From Bacteroidetes bacterium UBA6221 (GTDB lineage: Bacteria > Bacteroidota > Bacteroidia > Chitinophagales > Chitinophagaceae): 64,000 bases of DNA. The DNA is taken from NCBI GenBank assembly GCA_002421685.1, contig DISB01000023.1:1-64000 (forward strand). Reading direction: 5' to 3'. The position numbers and the translations under genes are program-made. The notes below the pieces were generated by a model. It was not told the origin of the DNA. It saw nothing but the letters and a program-made list of their open reading frames with translations, and did no database searches. Of this stretch, positions 42,409 through 50,392 are shown in pieces (position 1 is the first letter of the stretch; every line of letters starts with the position of its first letter).

Positions 42409-43182
42409 ATGATTTTATCTTACGCCTTCTGCAATGCCTCCATGGCCCCACTGCGGTCTGAGCCTTCCCACAAAGCCGAAATGGTGAGCCAATTGCTGTT
42501 TGGCGAAAAAGCCGAGGTATTGGAAATCAATGAAAAAGACTGGGCGCGGATACGCTGTGAATGGGATGGCTATACAGGCTGGTGCAAGGTGGGCCAGTTG
42601 AGTTTCATAAATAAAAAAGAATACCGCAAAGAGCCGCGTTACATAGCGGACAAACACAATAACAAGCTGGTATTTGAGGACGATGACCAATGGATACCTA
42701 TGGGCGCCGACCTGTTTGGTATAAAACACCTGTACAAAAAGGACGGAAAATACAAAGGCAAGAAACTGGCAGTGAAAGACCTGGAGTTGTCTCCAAAACA
42801 CATCATAGAAGCAGCAATGCAATATATGAATGCACCCTACCTGTGGGGGGGACGTAGCGTGGCGGGTATAGACTGTTCCGGCCTGACGCAGATGGCTTTT
42901 AAAATGTGCGGCAAAGCGATATTAAGAGATGCGGCGCAGCAGGCCGAAGAGGGTGAGCAGGTAGACTTCCTGCAGCACGCCCGCAAAGGCGACCTGGCTT
43001 TTTTTGACAATGACGAGGGTAAAATTGTGCATGTGGGCATATTGCTGGACAATACCAGTATCCTGCACGCTACCGACACCAGCGGCAGGGTGGTAATAGA
43101 CAAAATAGATCAGGGAGGCATCATCAGCATAGCGCTGAAAAAACGGACCCATAAACTTAGAGTGGTGAAGCGCTATTGCTAA
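42409..43182 (+). CDS. NlpC/P60 peptidase with SH3-like domain
   Basis: This 257-residue protein has an N-terminal bacterial SH3-like domain (about 1-75) and a C-terminal C40 peptidase with Cys156 (GIDCSGL), His208 (IVHVGI) and His220 (ILHAT). Family members cleave gamma-D-Glu-diaminopimelate bonds in cell-wall stem peptides. I see no clear signal peptide: the start MILSYAFCNASM is short and weakly hydrophobic, so it may act on recycled muropeptides in the cytoplasm. The stop overlaps the converging gene by four bases. Confidence 0.9.
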   Translation: MILSYAFCNASMAPLRSEPSHKAEMVSQLLFGEKAEVLEINEKDWARIRCEWDGYTGWCKVGQLSFINKKEYRKEPRYIADKHNNKLVFEDDDQWIPMGADLFGIKHLYKKDGKYKGKKLAVKDLELSPKHIIEAAMQYMNAPYLWGGRSVAGIDCSGLTQMAFKMCGKAILRDAAQQAEEGEQVDFLQHARKGDLAFFDNDEGKIVHVGILLDNTSILHATDTSGRVVIDKIDQGGIISIALKKRTHKLRVVKRYC

Positions 43183-44270
43183 TCGCTGTATTCCATCCCC
43201 TTGTAGTATATACGGAACATATTTTTCCCTACCTGGTATTTGATGACGTCGTAGGTAAGTTGCCAGTCCTCCAACTGGGCGTTGGTGACATCGTATATCT
43301 CGCCTTCGGTAAAGAGGCGCAACATGCCTATACGGTTTACATAGGCGATTGAATTGTATTGCACCTGGTATTTATCAGGATAATAACTTTCCAGGGTGTA
43401 GATCTTACCCTTATAAAATACTTTGAAGTATCCGCTTTGGTCGCGGTAGCAAACCATGTTGTCTATAACGCGGTAGTCTGAAGGTTCAAAGAACCCTATG
43501 CTTTCGATACTATTGTCGTAAAAGACCTTAAAGTAGCCGTCGTTGGAGACATAGGCCACAACGTTGTCACCCACCTGGTAAGAGTTGGGGGGAAAATCTT
43601 CCACAATGTATGTCTCGCCTTTGTTGAATATCTTGAAACGACGGTTGATATCAATGTACCCTACGGTACTGCGCCCCACCTCAAAGCTGTTTACGGCATA
43701 TTCTTCCTGGGAGATTATCCGCCCACCGTAAAATATCCGGAACTGGTTGGCATAGTTGTCGTAAGCGGCGATATTGTCGGTCACTTTCACCACCTCCAGC
43801 GGGGTGCCTGCCAGGAAACCTTCTATCGGGTACACATCACCGTTGTAATAAGCTTTGTATTCGCTGCGGATACCGTCAAAGAATAGCAGGACGCTATCCC
43901 CAAGGTAGTATTGTTCTACAAAGGTGGACAGTTGTGTGATCTTGCCCTTGTCGAATACGCTGAGAGCAGTGTTATTTTTAAAAGCAACGAGGTTGTCACT
44001 TACTTTTATTTCGTTAGTAAAGCCGGCATTAATCACCTTCATACCGCCGCCATAGTATATTTTAAACGAGCGGGCATTGTCTATATAAGGTATAGCGGTC
44101 CGGCCCACCTTCACCTCCAGGGGCGGCAGGTAGTCAATCTTCCTGATGAGCCCTTTGTCCCATACCATAACCTGGTTCTGCATATTCACATATGCTGACA
44201 GTTGTGCAATGCTTAACAATGGAAAAACCAGCGCCAGGACGGATACAATGAATTTTACGGGCATATTCAT
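43179..44270 (-). CDS. Exported 35-residue-repeat protein (predicted beta-propeller)
   Basis: A 363-residue protein with a signal peptide (about 1-22) followed by nine to ten tandem repeats of about 35 residues, consensus N-x-V-A-Y-x-D-x(4)-F-K-V-F-Y-x-G-x(3)-x-E-x-F/Y-x-P-x-x-Y-x-V-x-D. Clear units include NVVAYVSNDGYFKVFYDN and NMVCYRDQSGYFKVFYKG. The spacing and strand pattern fit a beta-propeller or beta-helix. No T9SS tail, so it is probably periplasmic. A terminator 26 bases upstream of the start could control entry into this gene. Function unknown. Confidence 0.8.
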   Translation of the reverse strand: MNMPVKFIVSVLALVFPLLSIAQLSAYVNMQNQVMVWDKGLIRKIDYLPPLEVKVGRTAIPYIDNARSFKIYYGGGMKVINAGFTNEIKVSDNLVAFKNNTALSVFDKGKITQLSTFVEQYYLGDSVLLFFDGIRSEYKAYYNGDVYPIEGFLAGTPLEVVKVTDNIAAYDNYANQFRIFYGGRIISQEEYAVNSFEVGRSTVGYIDINRRFKIFNKGETYIVEDFPPNSYQVGDNVVAYVSNDGYFKVFYDNSIESIGFFEPSDYRVIDNMVCYRDQSGYFKVFYKGKIYTLESYYPDKYQVQYNSIAYVNRIGMLRLFTEGEIYDVTNAQLEDWQLTYDVIKYQVGKNMFRIYYKGMEYSD

Positions 44271-44295
44271 GTGCTATTGAAAACCGAAGATAGGC

Positions 44296-44330
44296 AAAAA
44301 ATAAAAAAGCCGGCCCGAGAACAGGCCAGC
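44296..44330 (-). terminator. Intrinsic terminator
   Basis: On the minus strand GCTGGCC pairs with GGCCGGC (44309-44330) around an eight-base loop, followed by TTTTTTATTTTTT. It is strong by eye and lies between a promoter at 44408-44439 and the gene starting at 44270. Confidence 0.85.
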
Positions 44331-44402
44331 CCCTATAAACCCTATCACCATGAAAACTTCTTATATCGAAGGTTGAGGTTCAACCCGTGATTTCTGTGTT
44401 TG
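44296..44402 (-). ncRNA. Candidate small RNA or attenuated leader (about 107 nt)
   Basis: A good promoter (44408-44439) and a strong intrinsic terminator (44296-44330) bracket a transcript of about 107 bases that contains a second hairpin near its 5' end (GGTTGA-ACC-TCAACC) and a linker including CATGGTGATAGGG. No convincing open frame fills it, although a 25-codon ORF beginning MVIGFIGAG is possible. It could be an independent small RNA or a leader whose terminator regulates the 35-residue-repeat protein downstream. Comparison with known Bacteroidota RNA families is needed to decide. Confidence 0.55.
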
Positions 44403-44407
44403 TTATG

Positions 44408-44439
44408 CAAATGTAAGTACCAATTCTATTATTTGCAAA
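44408..44439 (-). promoter_or_regulatory. Promoter downstream of infC
   Basis: TTTG (complement of 44436-44439), a 20-base spacer and TACATTTG (complement of 44408-44415) form a near-consensus promoter about 70 bases past the infC stop. It drives the candidate small RNA/leader. Confidence 0.75.
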
Positions 44440-44507
44440 CGAGGTTAAGTTTTTTTTATTTTTTTTGGCTAATGCCTCTATAAATTTTATGAATATAGCC
44501 GAAAAAC

Positions 44508-45056
44508 CTATTTTTTCTTGGGTGTAAAAATAGCTATCATCCGGCGTCCTTCCATCTTGGGCATTGATTCCAGCGAGCCTACATCGGCCAATCTTTCGGC
44601 AAATTTCAGCAGCAGCAGTTCTCCCCTGTCTTTGAACATGATGGCACGGCCTTTGAACTGAACATAACACTTTACCTTATTGCCATCCTGCAGGAACTTG
44701 TAGGCATGTTTGGCCTTGAAGTCAAAGTCGTGGTCGTCCGTATTGGGGGTGAAGCGTATCTCTTTTACTTCAGATTGCTTGGATTTCGCTTTCTGTTCCT
44801 TCTCCTTTTTCTTCTTCTCGTAGAGGAACTTCTTATAGTCTATCAGGCGGCAAACGGGGGGCGTGGCCGTGGGTGAAATTTCCACCAGGTCAACTTCCAT
44901 TTCGCGGGCCATGCGCAACGCCTTTTCTATGGGGTAAACTGCGGGTTCTACGTTTTCTCCTACTACCCGCACTTCGCGGGCGGTGATCTCTTCATTTGTA
45001 CGATGTTCTTTTTGAGGTCGCTGCCTCAGGTAAGGTTGCCTTGTTCTTTTCTGCAT
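44508..45056 (-). CDS. infC: Translation initiation factor IF-3
   Basis: The 182-residue factor prevents premature joining of ribosomal subunits and checks start-codon selection. N-domain (NEEITAREVRVVGENVEP), linker (YKKFLYEKKKKEKEQKAK) and C-domain (KEIRFTPNTDDHDFDFKAKH) are all present at normal length. It starts with ATG, not the ATT used in enterobacteria. It follows thrS by 55 bases. rpmI and rplT, which usually follow, are absent. Confidence 0.96.
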   Translation of the reverse strand: MQKRTRQPYLRQRPQKEHRTNEEITAREVRVVGENVEPAVYPIEKALRMAREMEVDLVEISPTATPPVCRLIDYKKFLYEKKKKEKEQKAKSKQSEVKEIRFTPNTDDHDFDFKAKHAYKFLQDGNKVKCYVQFKGRAIMFKDRGELLLLKFAERLADVGSLESMPKMEGRRMIAIFTPKKK

Positions 45057-45111
45057 TAACGATTTTTAAAATTCCAGCAAAAATAGCTATTTGTTTAATT
45101 CAATCAATACT

Positions 45112-47067
45112 TTAAGCACTAACCGGTTTTTTACCACTCATTTGCCTATTAACTATATAAAGGATATCGTTAATAAACTCCTGGACGTCAACCGCTCCTT
45201 TATCGCCTTCTTTGTGCTTACGTACCGATACTTTATGCTCATTCACCTCCTTCTCCCCTATTATCACCATGTACGGCACTTTCATCAGCTCCGCATCACG
45301 TATTTTCTTACCTATTTTTTCACTGCGGTCATCCAGTTCGGCACGAATGCCGGCCTCCTTCAGCGCATTATATACCTTGTTGGTATATTCTTCGTATTTG
45401 TCGCTGATGGACAGCACCTTTACCTGCACCGGCATCAGCCATAACGGCAGGTCGCCGCCGCAGTGTTCCAGCAATACAGCTATGAACCTTTCCATAGAGC
45501 CAAATGGCGCACGGTGTATCATCACCGGCCGCTTGCGGGTGTTATCGCTATCAACATATTCCAGCTCAAATCGTTCGGGCAGGTTGTAATCTACCTGTAT
45601 CGTACCCAACTGCCAGTTACGGCCGATAGCGTCTTTCACCATAAAGTCCAGTTTGGGGCCGTAAAATGCCGCCTCGCCGTATTCTATTACAGTATTCAGG
45701 CCTTTTTCCGTTGCAGCCTCAATGATAGCCTGCTCGGCACTGGCCCAGTTTTTTTCATCTCCTATGTATTTGCTGCGGTCTTCCTTATCGCGAAGGGAAA
45801 CCTGCGCGGTAAAGTTTTCAAAGTCAAGAGAACTGAATACGTATAACACAAGGTCTATCACTTTCTTGAATTCTTCTTTCACCTGCTCAGGACGGCAAAA
45901 CAGGTGTGCGTCATCCTGGGTGAAGCCACGCACACGGGTTAAGCCATGCAGTTCTCCAGACTGCTCGTAACGGTACACAGTACCAAATTCGGCCAATCGC
46001 AGCGGCAGGTCTTTATACGAGCGTGGAGATGATTTATATATCTCGCAATGGTGCGGGCAGTTCATGGGTTTCAGCATAAACTCCTCACCCTCCTGCGGCG
46101 TGGTAATGGGGCGGAAACTGTCTTTGCCATATTTCTCCCAGTGCCCTGATGTAACGTACAGTTGCTTGCTGCCTATGTGGGGTGTAACCACGGGCAGATA
46201 CCCGCTATCCATTTGCGCCTTTTGCAAAAATTGCTGCAGGCGCTCACGCAGCATGGCGCCTTTTGGCAGCCACAGGGGCAGGCCACTACCCACTTTTTCG
46301 GAAAAAGCAAACAGTTCCAACTCTTTGCCCAACTTGCGGTGGTCGCGTTTTTTTGCCTCTTCCAGCAGCGCCAGGTGCTCGTCCAGCTCCTTCTGCGAAG
46401 GGAATGTGACACCATATATGCGTGTAAGCATCTTATTCTTTTCATTACCCCTCCAGTACGCGCCGGCTATACTGTTCAGTTTGATGGCCTTGATATGACC
46501 GGTATGCGGAATGTGCGGGCCGCGGCAGAGGTCGGTAAAGTTGCCCTGGGTATAAAAAGTTATCTGGCCGTCTTCCAATCCTTCAATCAGTTCCAGTTTG
46601 TAAGGGTCGTCTTTTTCTGTAAAATAAGCTACCGCCTCTTTTTTAGGCACTTCTTTGCGGACATAGCTGCTCTTGTTCTTCGCCAGATCTTTCATCTTCG
46701 CCTCGATAGCGGCCAGGTCTTCTTCTTTTATCACCCTGTCGCCCAGGTCTATATCATAGTAAAAGCCGCTGTCGATGGGGGGACCGATACCCAGTTTCAC
46801 GCCGGGATACAGTTCTTCCAGTGCCTCGGCCATCAGGTGTGCCGACGAATGCCAAAAAGTGGAAATAGCGCCTTTCTCGCCCCAGGTGAGGAGTTTCAGG
46901 GTAGCATCGTTATGAATAGGGCGGGTGGCATCCCATATTTCGCCGTTTATTTCCGCCGCCAATACTTTTCTTGCCAGCCCCTCGCTGATAGACATGGCTA
47001 CATCCATAGCAGTAACTCCGGCTTCATATTGCCGCACAGAGCCATCGGGTAATGTAATATTGATCAT
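45112..47067 (-). CDS. thrS: Threonyl-tRNA synthetase
   Basis: This class II synthetase of about 651 residues has TGS, editing (second), catalytic and anticodon-binding domains. MNCPHHCEIY, FRPITTPQEGEEF, DDAHLF and PVMIHRAPFGS carry the class II core and zinc ligands; ALKEAGIRAELDDRSEKIGKKIRDAE is the anticodon domain. I start at ATG 47067 (MINITLPDGS); a GTG at 47082 adds five residues. A -7-like TAGATTTG (complement of 47103-47110) lies upstream. It is followed by infC. Confidence 0.96.
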   Translation of the reverse strand: MINITLPDGSVRQYEAGVTAMDVAMSISEGLARKVLAAEINGEIWDATRPIHNDATLKLLTWGEKGAISTFWHSSAHLMAEALEELYPGVKLGIGPPIDSGFYYDIDLGDRVIKEEDLAAIEAKMKDLAKNKSSYVRKEVPKKEAVAYFTEKDDPYKLELIEGLEDGQITFYTQGNFTDLCRGPHIPHTGHIKAIKLNSIAGAYWRGNEKNKMLTRIYGVTFPSQKELDEHLALLEEAKKRDHRKLGKELELFAFSEKVGSGLPLWLPKGAMLRERLQQFLQKAQMDSGYLPVVTPHIGSKQLYVTSGHWEKYGKDSFRPITTPQEGEEFMLKPMNCPHHCEIYKSSPRSYKDLPLRLAEFGTVYRYEQSGELHGLTRVRGFTQDDAHLFCRPEQVKEEFKKVIDLVLYVFSSLDFENFTAQVSLRDKEDRSKYIGDEKNWASAEQAIIEAATEKGLNTVIEYGEAAFYGPKLDFMVKDAIGRNWQLGTIQVDYNLPERFELEYVDSDNTRKRPVMIHRAPFGSMERFIAVLLEHCGGDLPLWLMPVQVKVLSISDKYEEYTNKVYNALKEAGIRAELDDRSEKIGKKIRDAELMKVPYMVIIGEKEVNEHKVSVRKHKEGDKGAVDVQEFINDILYIVNRQMSGKKPVSA

Positions 47068-47132
47068 AAAAATATTATTCACTTTTTTTTTGAATCAAGG
47101 TGCAAATCTACAAATTGCCACCTGTTATAAAT

Positions 47133-47167
47133 AAAATTAAAAAACCGCCGGTTTGCGGCCGGCGGTT
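47133..47167 (-). terminator. Intrinsic terminator
   Basis: On the minus strand AACCGCCGG pairs with CCGGCGGTT (47143-47167) around seven bases, then TTTTAATTTT. It terminates the lipoprotein gene that ends at 47197. Confidence 0.85.
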
Positions 47168-47196
47168 CAGGTTATTTAGTAGTTACTAATCTATCC

Positions 47197-47721
47197 TTAG
47201 TTCGGCACGCCTTTAAAGGTCATTGTATAGATGGTCGTATCCTGTACCCAAACATTGTTGCCAGCCCCGTTTGAAATCTGCTTGTCCTTCAGTTCATAAT
47301 ACCTTATGGTAAACCTGTCGTTGTAAAATTCCAGGATATCAGCATTTACATCCTGCCTGAAGTATTCATGCGCATCATATATGTACATTTTGGCACTATT
47401 GTCTGTAAGCCCCCAGGTAAACTGGACTTCTGAGGTTTCGTTGATAGAACAGGGCAGTTCGCCGGTCAGGTGTGCGCCTTCATACCCTTCCCTGAAAGCC
47501 AGAAAATCGTCTAACCGACATACATCTTTGGTAATTGGCACTACCTGGTTAACATCCACAGGAACCTCTGTACCATCTTTTATCCATATCATATGCCTGA
47601 AACCTGTGTCCAGGCTCCATTTCGATTCTCTCAATATTTCCTGCCTCGACTTGGTTTCCTCCCCTTTTTTGGTGCATGAAACAACCAGCAGAACAGATAA
47701 TATCAATAAGCTATATCTCAT
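47197..47721 (-). CDS. Hypothetical lipoprotein
   Basis: A 174-residue protein with lipobox VVSC (Cys16), a beta-rich mature region (WSLDTGFRHMIWIKDG near the start, RFTIRYYELKD later) and no recognised motif. It resembles the many lipocalin-like Bacteroidota lipoproteins in general shape only. It stands alone, with a strong terminator at 47133. Confidence 0.78.
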   Translation of the reverse strand: MRYSLLILSVLLVVSCTKKGEETKSRQEILRESKWSLDTGFRHMIWIKDGTEVPVDVNQVVPITKDVCRLDDFLAFREGYEGAHLTGELPCSINETSEVQFTWGLTDNSAKMYIYDAHEYFRQDVNADILEFYNDRFTIRYYELKDKQISNGAGNNVWVQDTTIYTMTFKGVPN

Positions 47722-47789
47722 AGTCTAATTATAATTAACCCTTAAAACTAATGAATATCCTGTGGTTACAAAAGTTTTGGCAATAAAAA

Positions 47790-48512
47790 TCAGTCGTTTT
47801 CATTGAAAATTTTGTCCGGTAAGCCCTTGTTGACCTCGTAACCGAGGTAGGTGATTTCAATCGTCCCTTTTTTATTTTTTTTGCCGGATGATGGCGGAGG
47901 CTTTACCTGTCCCCCCGCATCATAATCCATTGTTACCCCTTTGGGCAGCTTGTATTCCTTTACGTCCAGGTACACCGTTACCTTATCGGGCAGGCCCAAT
48001 TTGATATGGTTGCCAAATAAGAGGTCCATTTTTACCGTTCCGTTCTCCCGGGTAGTAGTTTCTGTGCGCAAGGCCAGGTTTCGCTCCTGGTCTACCCATA
48101 TCTTGGTGAGAATGATCTGGCCCATGTCGTCGTTCGGTATCACTTTTATCACTCGTACCGGCTTGCCATTGACTACGTCCGACCCTGCGTCTATCACAGT
48201 GGCATCACCCGCCGGGAACATACTGTTTAGCGTGAGGTTGAAATTTTTCTTAGGCAAAATAGATACCCCGCCAGACCTTTCGAGCTTCATCTTGTCCGGA
48301 GCCTTAAAGTACAGTTTGCCTTCCAGTGGTGGTACCTTCATGAAAGCAACATCTATTTTTATACGGACATCGGCTACATAGTCTTTTACAGTATTCAGCC
48401 GCGACCGCAGTTTTTCAAACAATACGGCTGCAGTATCAGACTGCGCATGGACGGCATGGCCCAAACAGGTAGCTACGATTGCAAGTATCACCCCTCTCAT
48501 CCACTTTCTCAT
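47790..48512 (-). CDS. LolA-like outer-membrane lipoprotein carrier
   Basis: This 240-residue periplasmic protein has a signal peptide (about 1-23, ending AVHAQ) and a LolA/LolB-type fold (VKDYVADVRIKIDVAFMK, then LEGKLYFKAPDKMKLERSG). Its start overlaps the permease stop by ATGA, so it is translationally coupled to an ABC-2 exporter. The likely role is to accept lipid-modified cargo from the transporter; the cargo is not known. It differs from a general LolA in being fused in operon to a dedicated ABC system. Confidence 0.82.
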   Translation of the reverse strand: MRKWMRGVILAIVATCLGHAVHAQSDTAAVLFEKLRSRLNTVKDYVADVRIKIDVAFMKVPPLEGKLYFKAPDKMKLERSGGVSILPKKNFNLTLNSMFPAGDATVIDAGSDVVNGKPVRVIKVIPNDDMGQIILTKIWVDQERNLALRTETTTRENGTVKMDLLFGNHIKLGLPDKVTVYLDVKEYKLPKGVTMDYDAGGQVKPPPSSGKKNKKGTIEITYLGYEVNKGLPDKIFNEND

Positions 48513-49339
48513 GACTGGATATCTTTTTTATTGAATACAATAATGGTTGCCACGAAGAACAACACAATATATACTACCAGCACAGCAACCGACTGCATGA
48601 TAGCATCGTAGGGTACGGGCGCGTCAAAAAAGCCCTTCCAGGCCACCATATGTGTAGTGAACAAGTAGGGTTTGATGGCATTAAACAACGGTATTTCCAG
48701 GTTGGAGAAAATAGTAAGCACTACGATAATACCCATAGAGCCGATGATTGGCCCGATGGAATTGTCGCCGAAAACAGAAAGGAATACCGACAGCGCGGCA
48801 ACCGTAGCCATGGCAAGAGCGGCAAAAGCAAATGCCAGCGAATAGCGCCAGATAATATCATCTTTTAGCAACATGATGAAGGCATCGCTTTTCATATTGA
48901 TCATATCGCCGGTGCCAAACAGCAAAACAGACAAACCCAACCCGACAATGGCCAGCCATACCAGCAGCAGCAAGGCGTAAAAAAGGCTGGCGGTGTACTT
49001 CACCAGTACCAGTCCCGTGCGCGACACAGGCTTGGTAAGCAGGAGCCGCATGGTGCCCATATTTGCTTCCCCGGCCAAAACATCGCCCGCTACTAATGCC
49101 ACCAGCAACGGTATGTGTATCAGCAGCGATTGCAACACAAGGTACGTCACCAGGTACCCGTTCAGGATATTGCCGCTGATGTCGAATTGCTCCCCTACCC
49201 CTTGCATGGCAAAAGACACGAAACTTTTGCCGTCCACATACATGGCTAGCTGTATCAGGAAGGTCACCGCTGTCATTATCAGGAAACTGATATAGGTGCG
49301 TGGCCTGCGGAATATCTTATACAGTTCCAGCCTCAGCAT
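48509..49339 (-). CDS. ABC-2-type transporter permease
   Basis: A 276-residue membrane protein with about six helices. The N-terminal KIFRRPRTYISFL and the long central region between helices 2 and 4 fit ABC-2 (NatB/Gld-type) permeases. It overlaps the ATPase gene by 23 bases and the LolA-like gene by 4, so the three form one operon. The exporter substrate is unknown; the downstream periplasmic carrier hints at a lipid or lipoprotein. Confidence 0.88.
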   Translation of the reverse strand: MLRLELYKIFRRPRTYISFLIMTAVTFLIQLAMYVDGKSFVSFAMQGVGEQFDISGNILNGYLVTYLVLQSLLIHIPLLVALVAGDVLAGEANMGTMRLLLTKPVSRTGLVLVKYTASLFYALLLLVWLAIVGLGLSVLLFGTGDMINMKSDAFIMLLKDDIIWRYSLAFAFAALAMATVAALSVFLSVFGDNSIGPIIGSMGIIVVLTIFSNLEIPLFNAIKPYLFTTHMVAWKGFFDAPVPYDAIMQSVAVLVVYIVLFFVATIIVFNKKDIQS

Positions 49340-50261
49340 TGTCCTCGTTTGTGAGTGATAAAAAATATTCCTCCAGGGAATGTTTCGACCTTATTTCCAG
49401 TACATGCACTTTTTCTTCCACCAGGTATTTATTCAGCCCCGGCATTTTGCGGGGGTGCATCCTCAGCAGCAATGTCGATGAATTCCCTCCTTCTGCTATG
49501 TACTCGCCCCATCCTTTGGATTCCAATTTTTCGAGAATACTGTCATCGGGCAATATGCGCACCTCAAATATGGTTTCGTTGGGATTGAGCAGATCACTTA
49601 CCTTACCTTCCACCACTTTCCTACCCTTATGAATAATAAGCATATTGGTTGCTACCTGTTCTATTTCGTGTAGCAGGTGCGATGAGATAAATACCGTTTT
49701 GCCCATATGTGTTCCCAATGTTCTTATCAGTTCACGCATCTCGGCAATGCCCTGTGGGTCCAGCCCGTTGGTAGGCTCATCCAGTATCAGCAGTTCAGGG
49801 TCATGCACCAGAGCGATGGCTATGCCCAACCGCTGTTTCATGCCTTGAGAGTAAGCCTTTACTTTATCGTGTTCCCTGCCTTTCAGCCCCACCAGTTCTA
49901 TCACTTCATGCAGGCGCGAAGAAGGTATTTGTTTGCAGCTGAGCCGGGCAAATATCTTCAGATTATCCCAGGCAGACAGGTACCTGTACATATCCGGTCT
50001 TTCCACGATGGCCCCTATCTGTTGCAATGCCTTCTTCCTGTTCCTGCGAAAAGGTTCGCCGTTTATGAGCACTTCGCCCGCTGTGGGGTGTATGAGTCCC
50101 AGCACCATGCGTATGGTGGTGCTTTTCCCCGCACCGTTAGGCCCGAGAAAGCCGTATATCTCCCCCCTGCCTATGCTGAAAGAAAGATCATCCACCGCAG
50201 GGAAATTCCCAAACTTTTTGGTGAGGCCCTGTACCGCTACAATGTGCTCCAAACTGTACAA
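49317..50261 (-). CDS. ABC transporter ATP-binding protein
   Basis: The 314-residue ATPase has Walker A GPNGAGKST (40-48), Q-loop, signature YSQGMKQR (137-144), Walker B LLILDEPTNGLDPQG, and a roughly 80-residue C-terminal domain typical of ABC-2 ATPases. The start is TTG at 50261; another TTG at 50252 gives MEHIVAVQGL and is equally likely. First gene of the three-gene operon. Confidence 0.9.
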   Translation of the reverse strand: MYSLEHIVAVQGLTKKFGNFPAVDDLSFSIGRGEIYGFLGPNGAGKSTTIRMVLGLIHPTAGEVLINGEPFRRNRKKALQQIGAIVERPDMYRYLSAWDNLKIFARLSCKQIPSSRLHEVIELVGLKGREHDKVKAYSQGMKQRLGIAIALVHDPELLILDEPTNGLDPQGIAEMRELIRTLGTHMGKTVFISSHLLHEIEQVATNMLIIHKGRKVVEGKVSDLLNPNETIFEVRILPDDSILEKLESKGWGEYIAEGGNSSTLLLRMHPRKMPGLNKYLVEEKVHVLEIRSKHSLEEYFLSLTNEDNAEAGTV

Positions 50262-50392
50262 AATTTATTATTACAAAGTAACGGGAACCAATGTTATTTT
50301 CATGGCATAATTGTTAAGGAGAAAATAAATTATATTTATAAACAGGTGGCCTTAACAGCTTCCTGTTTACGTTTGCGTAATTTTACCGCTGC

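Noticed and set aside
46162..47052. A 296-codon + strand frame opposite thrS
   Set aside because: thrS is complete and conserved here; the shadow product has no motif.
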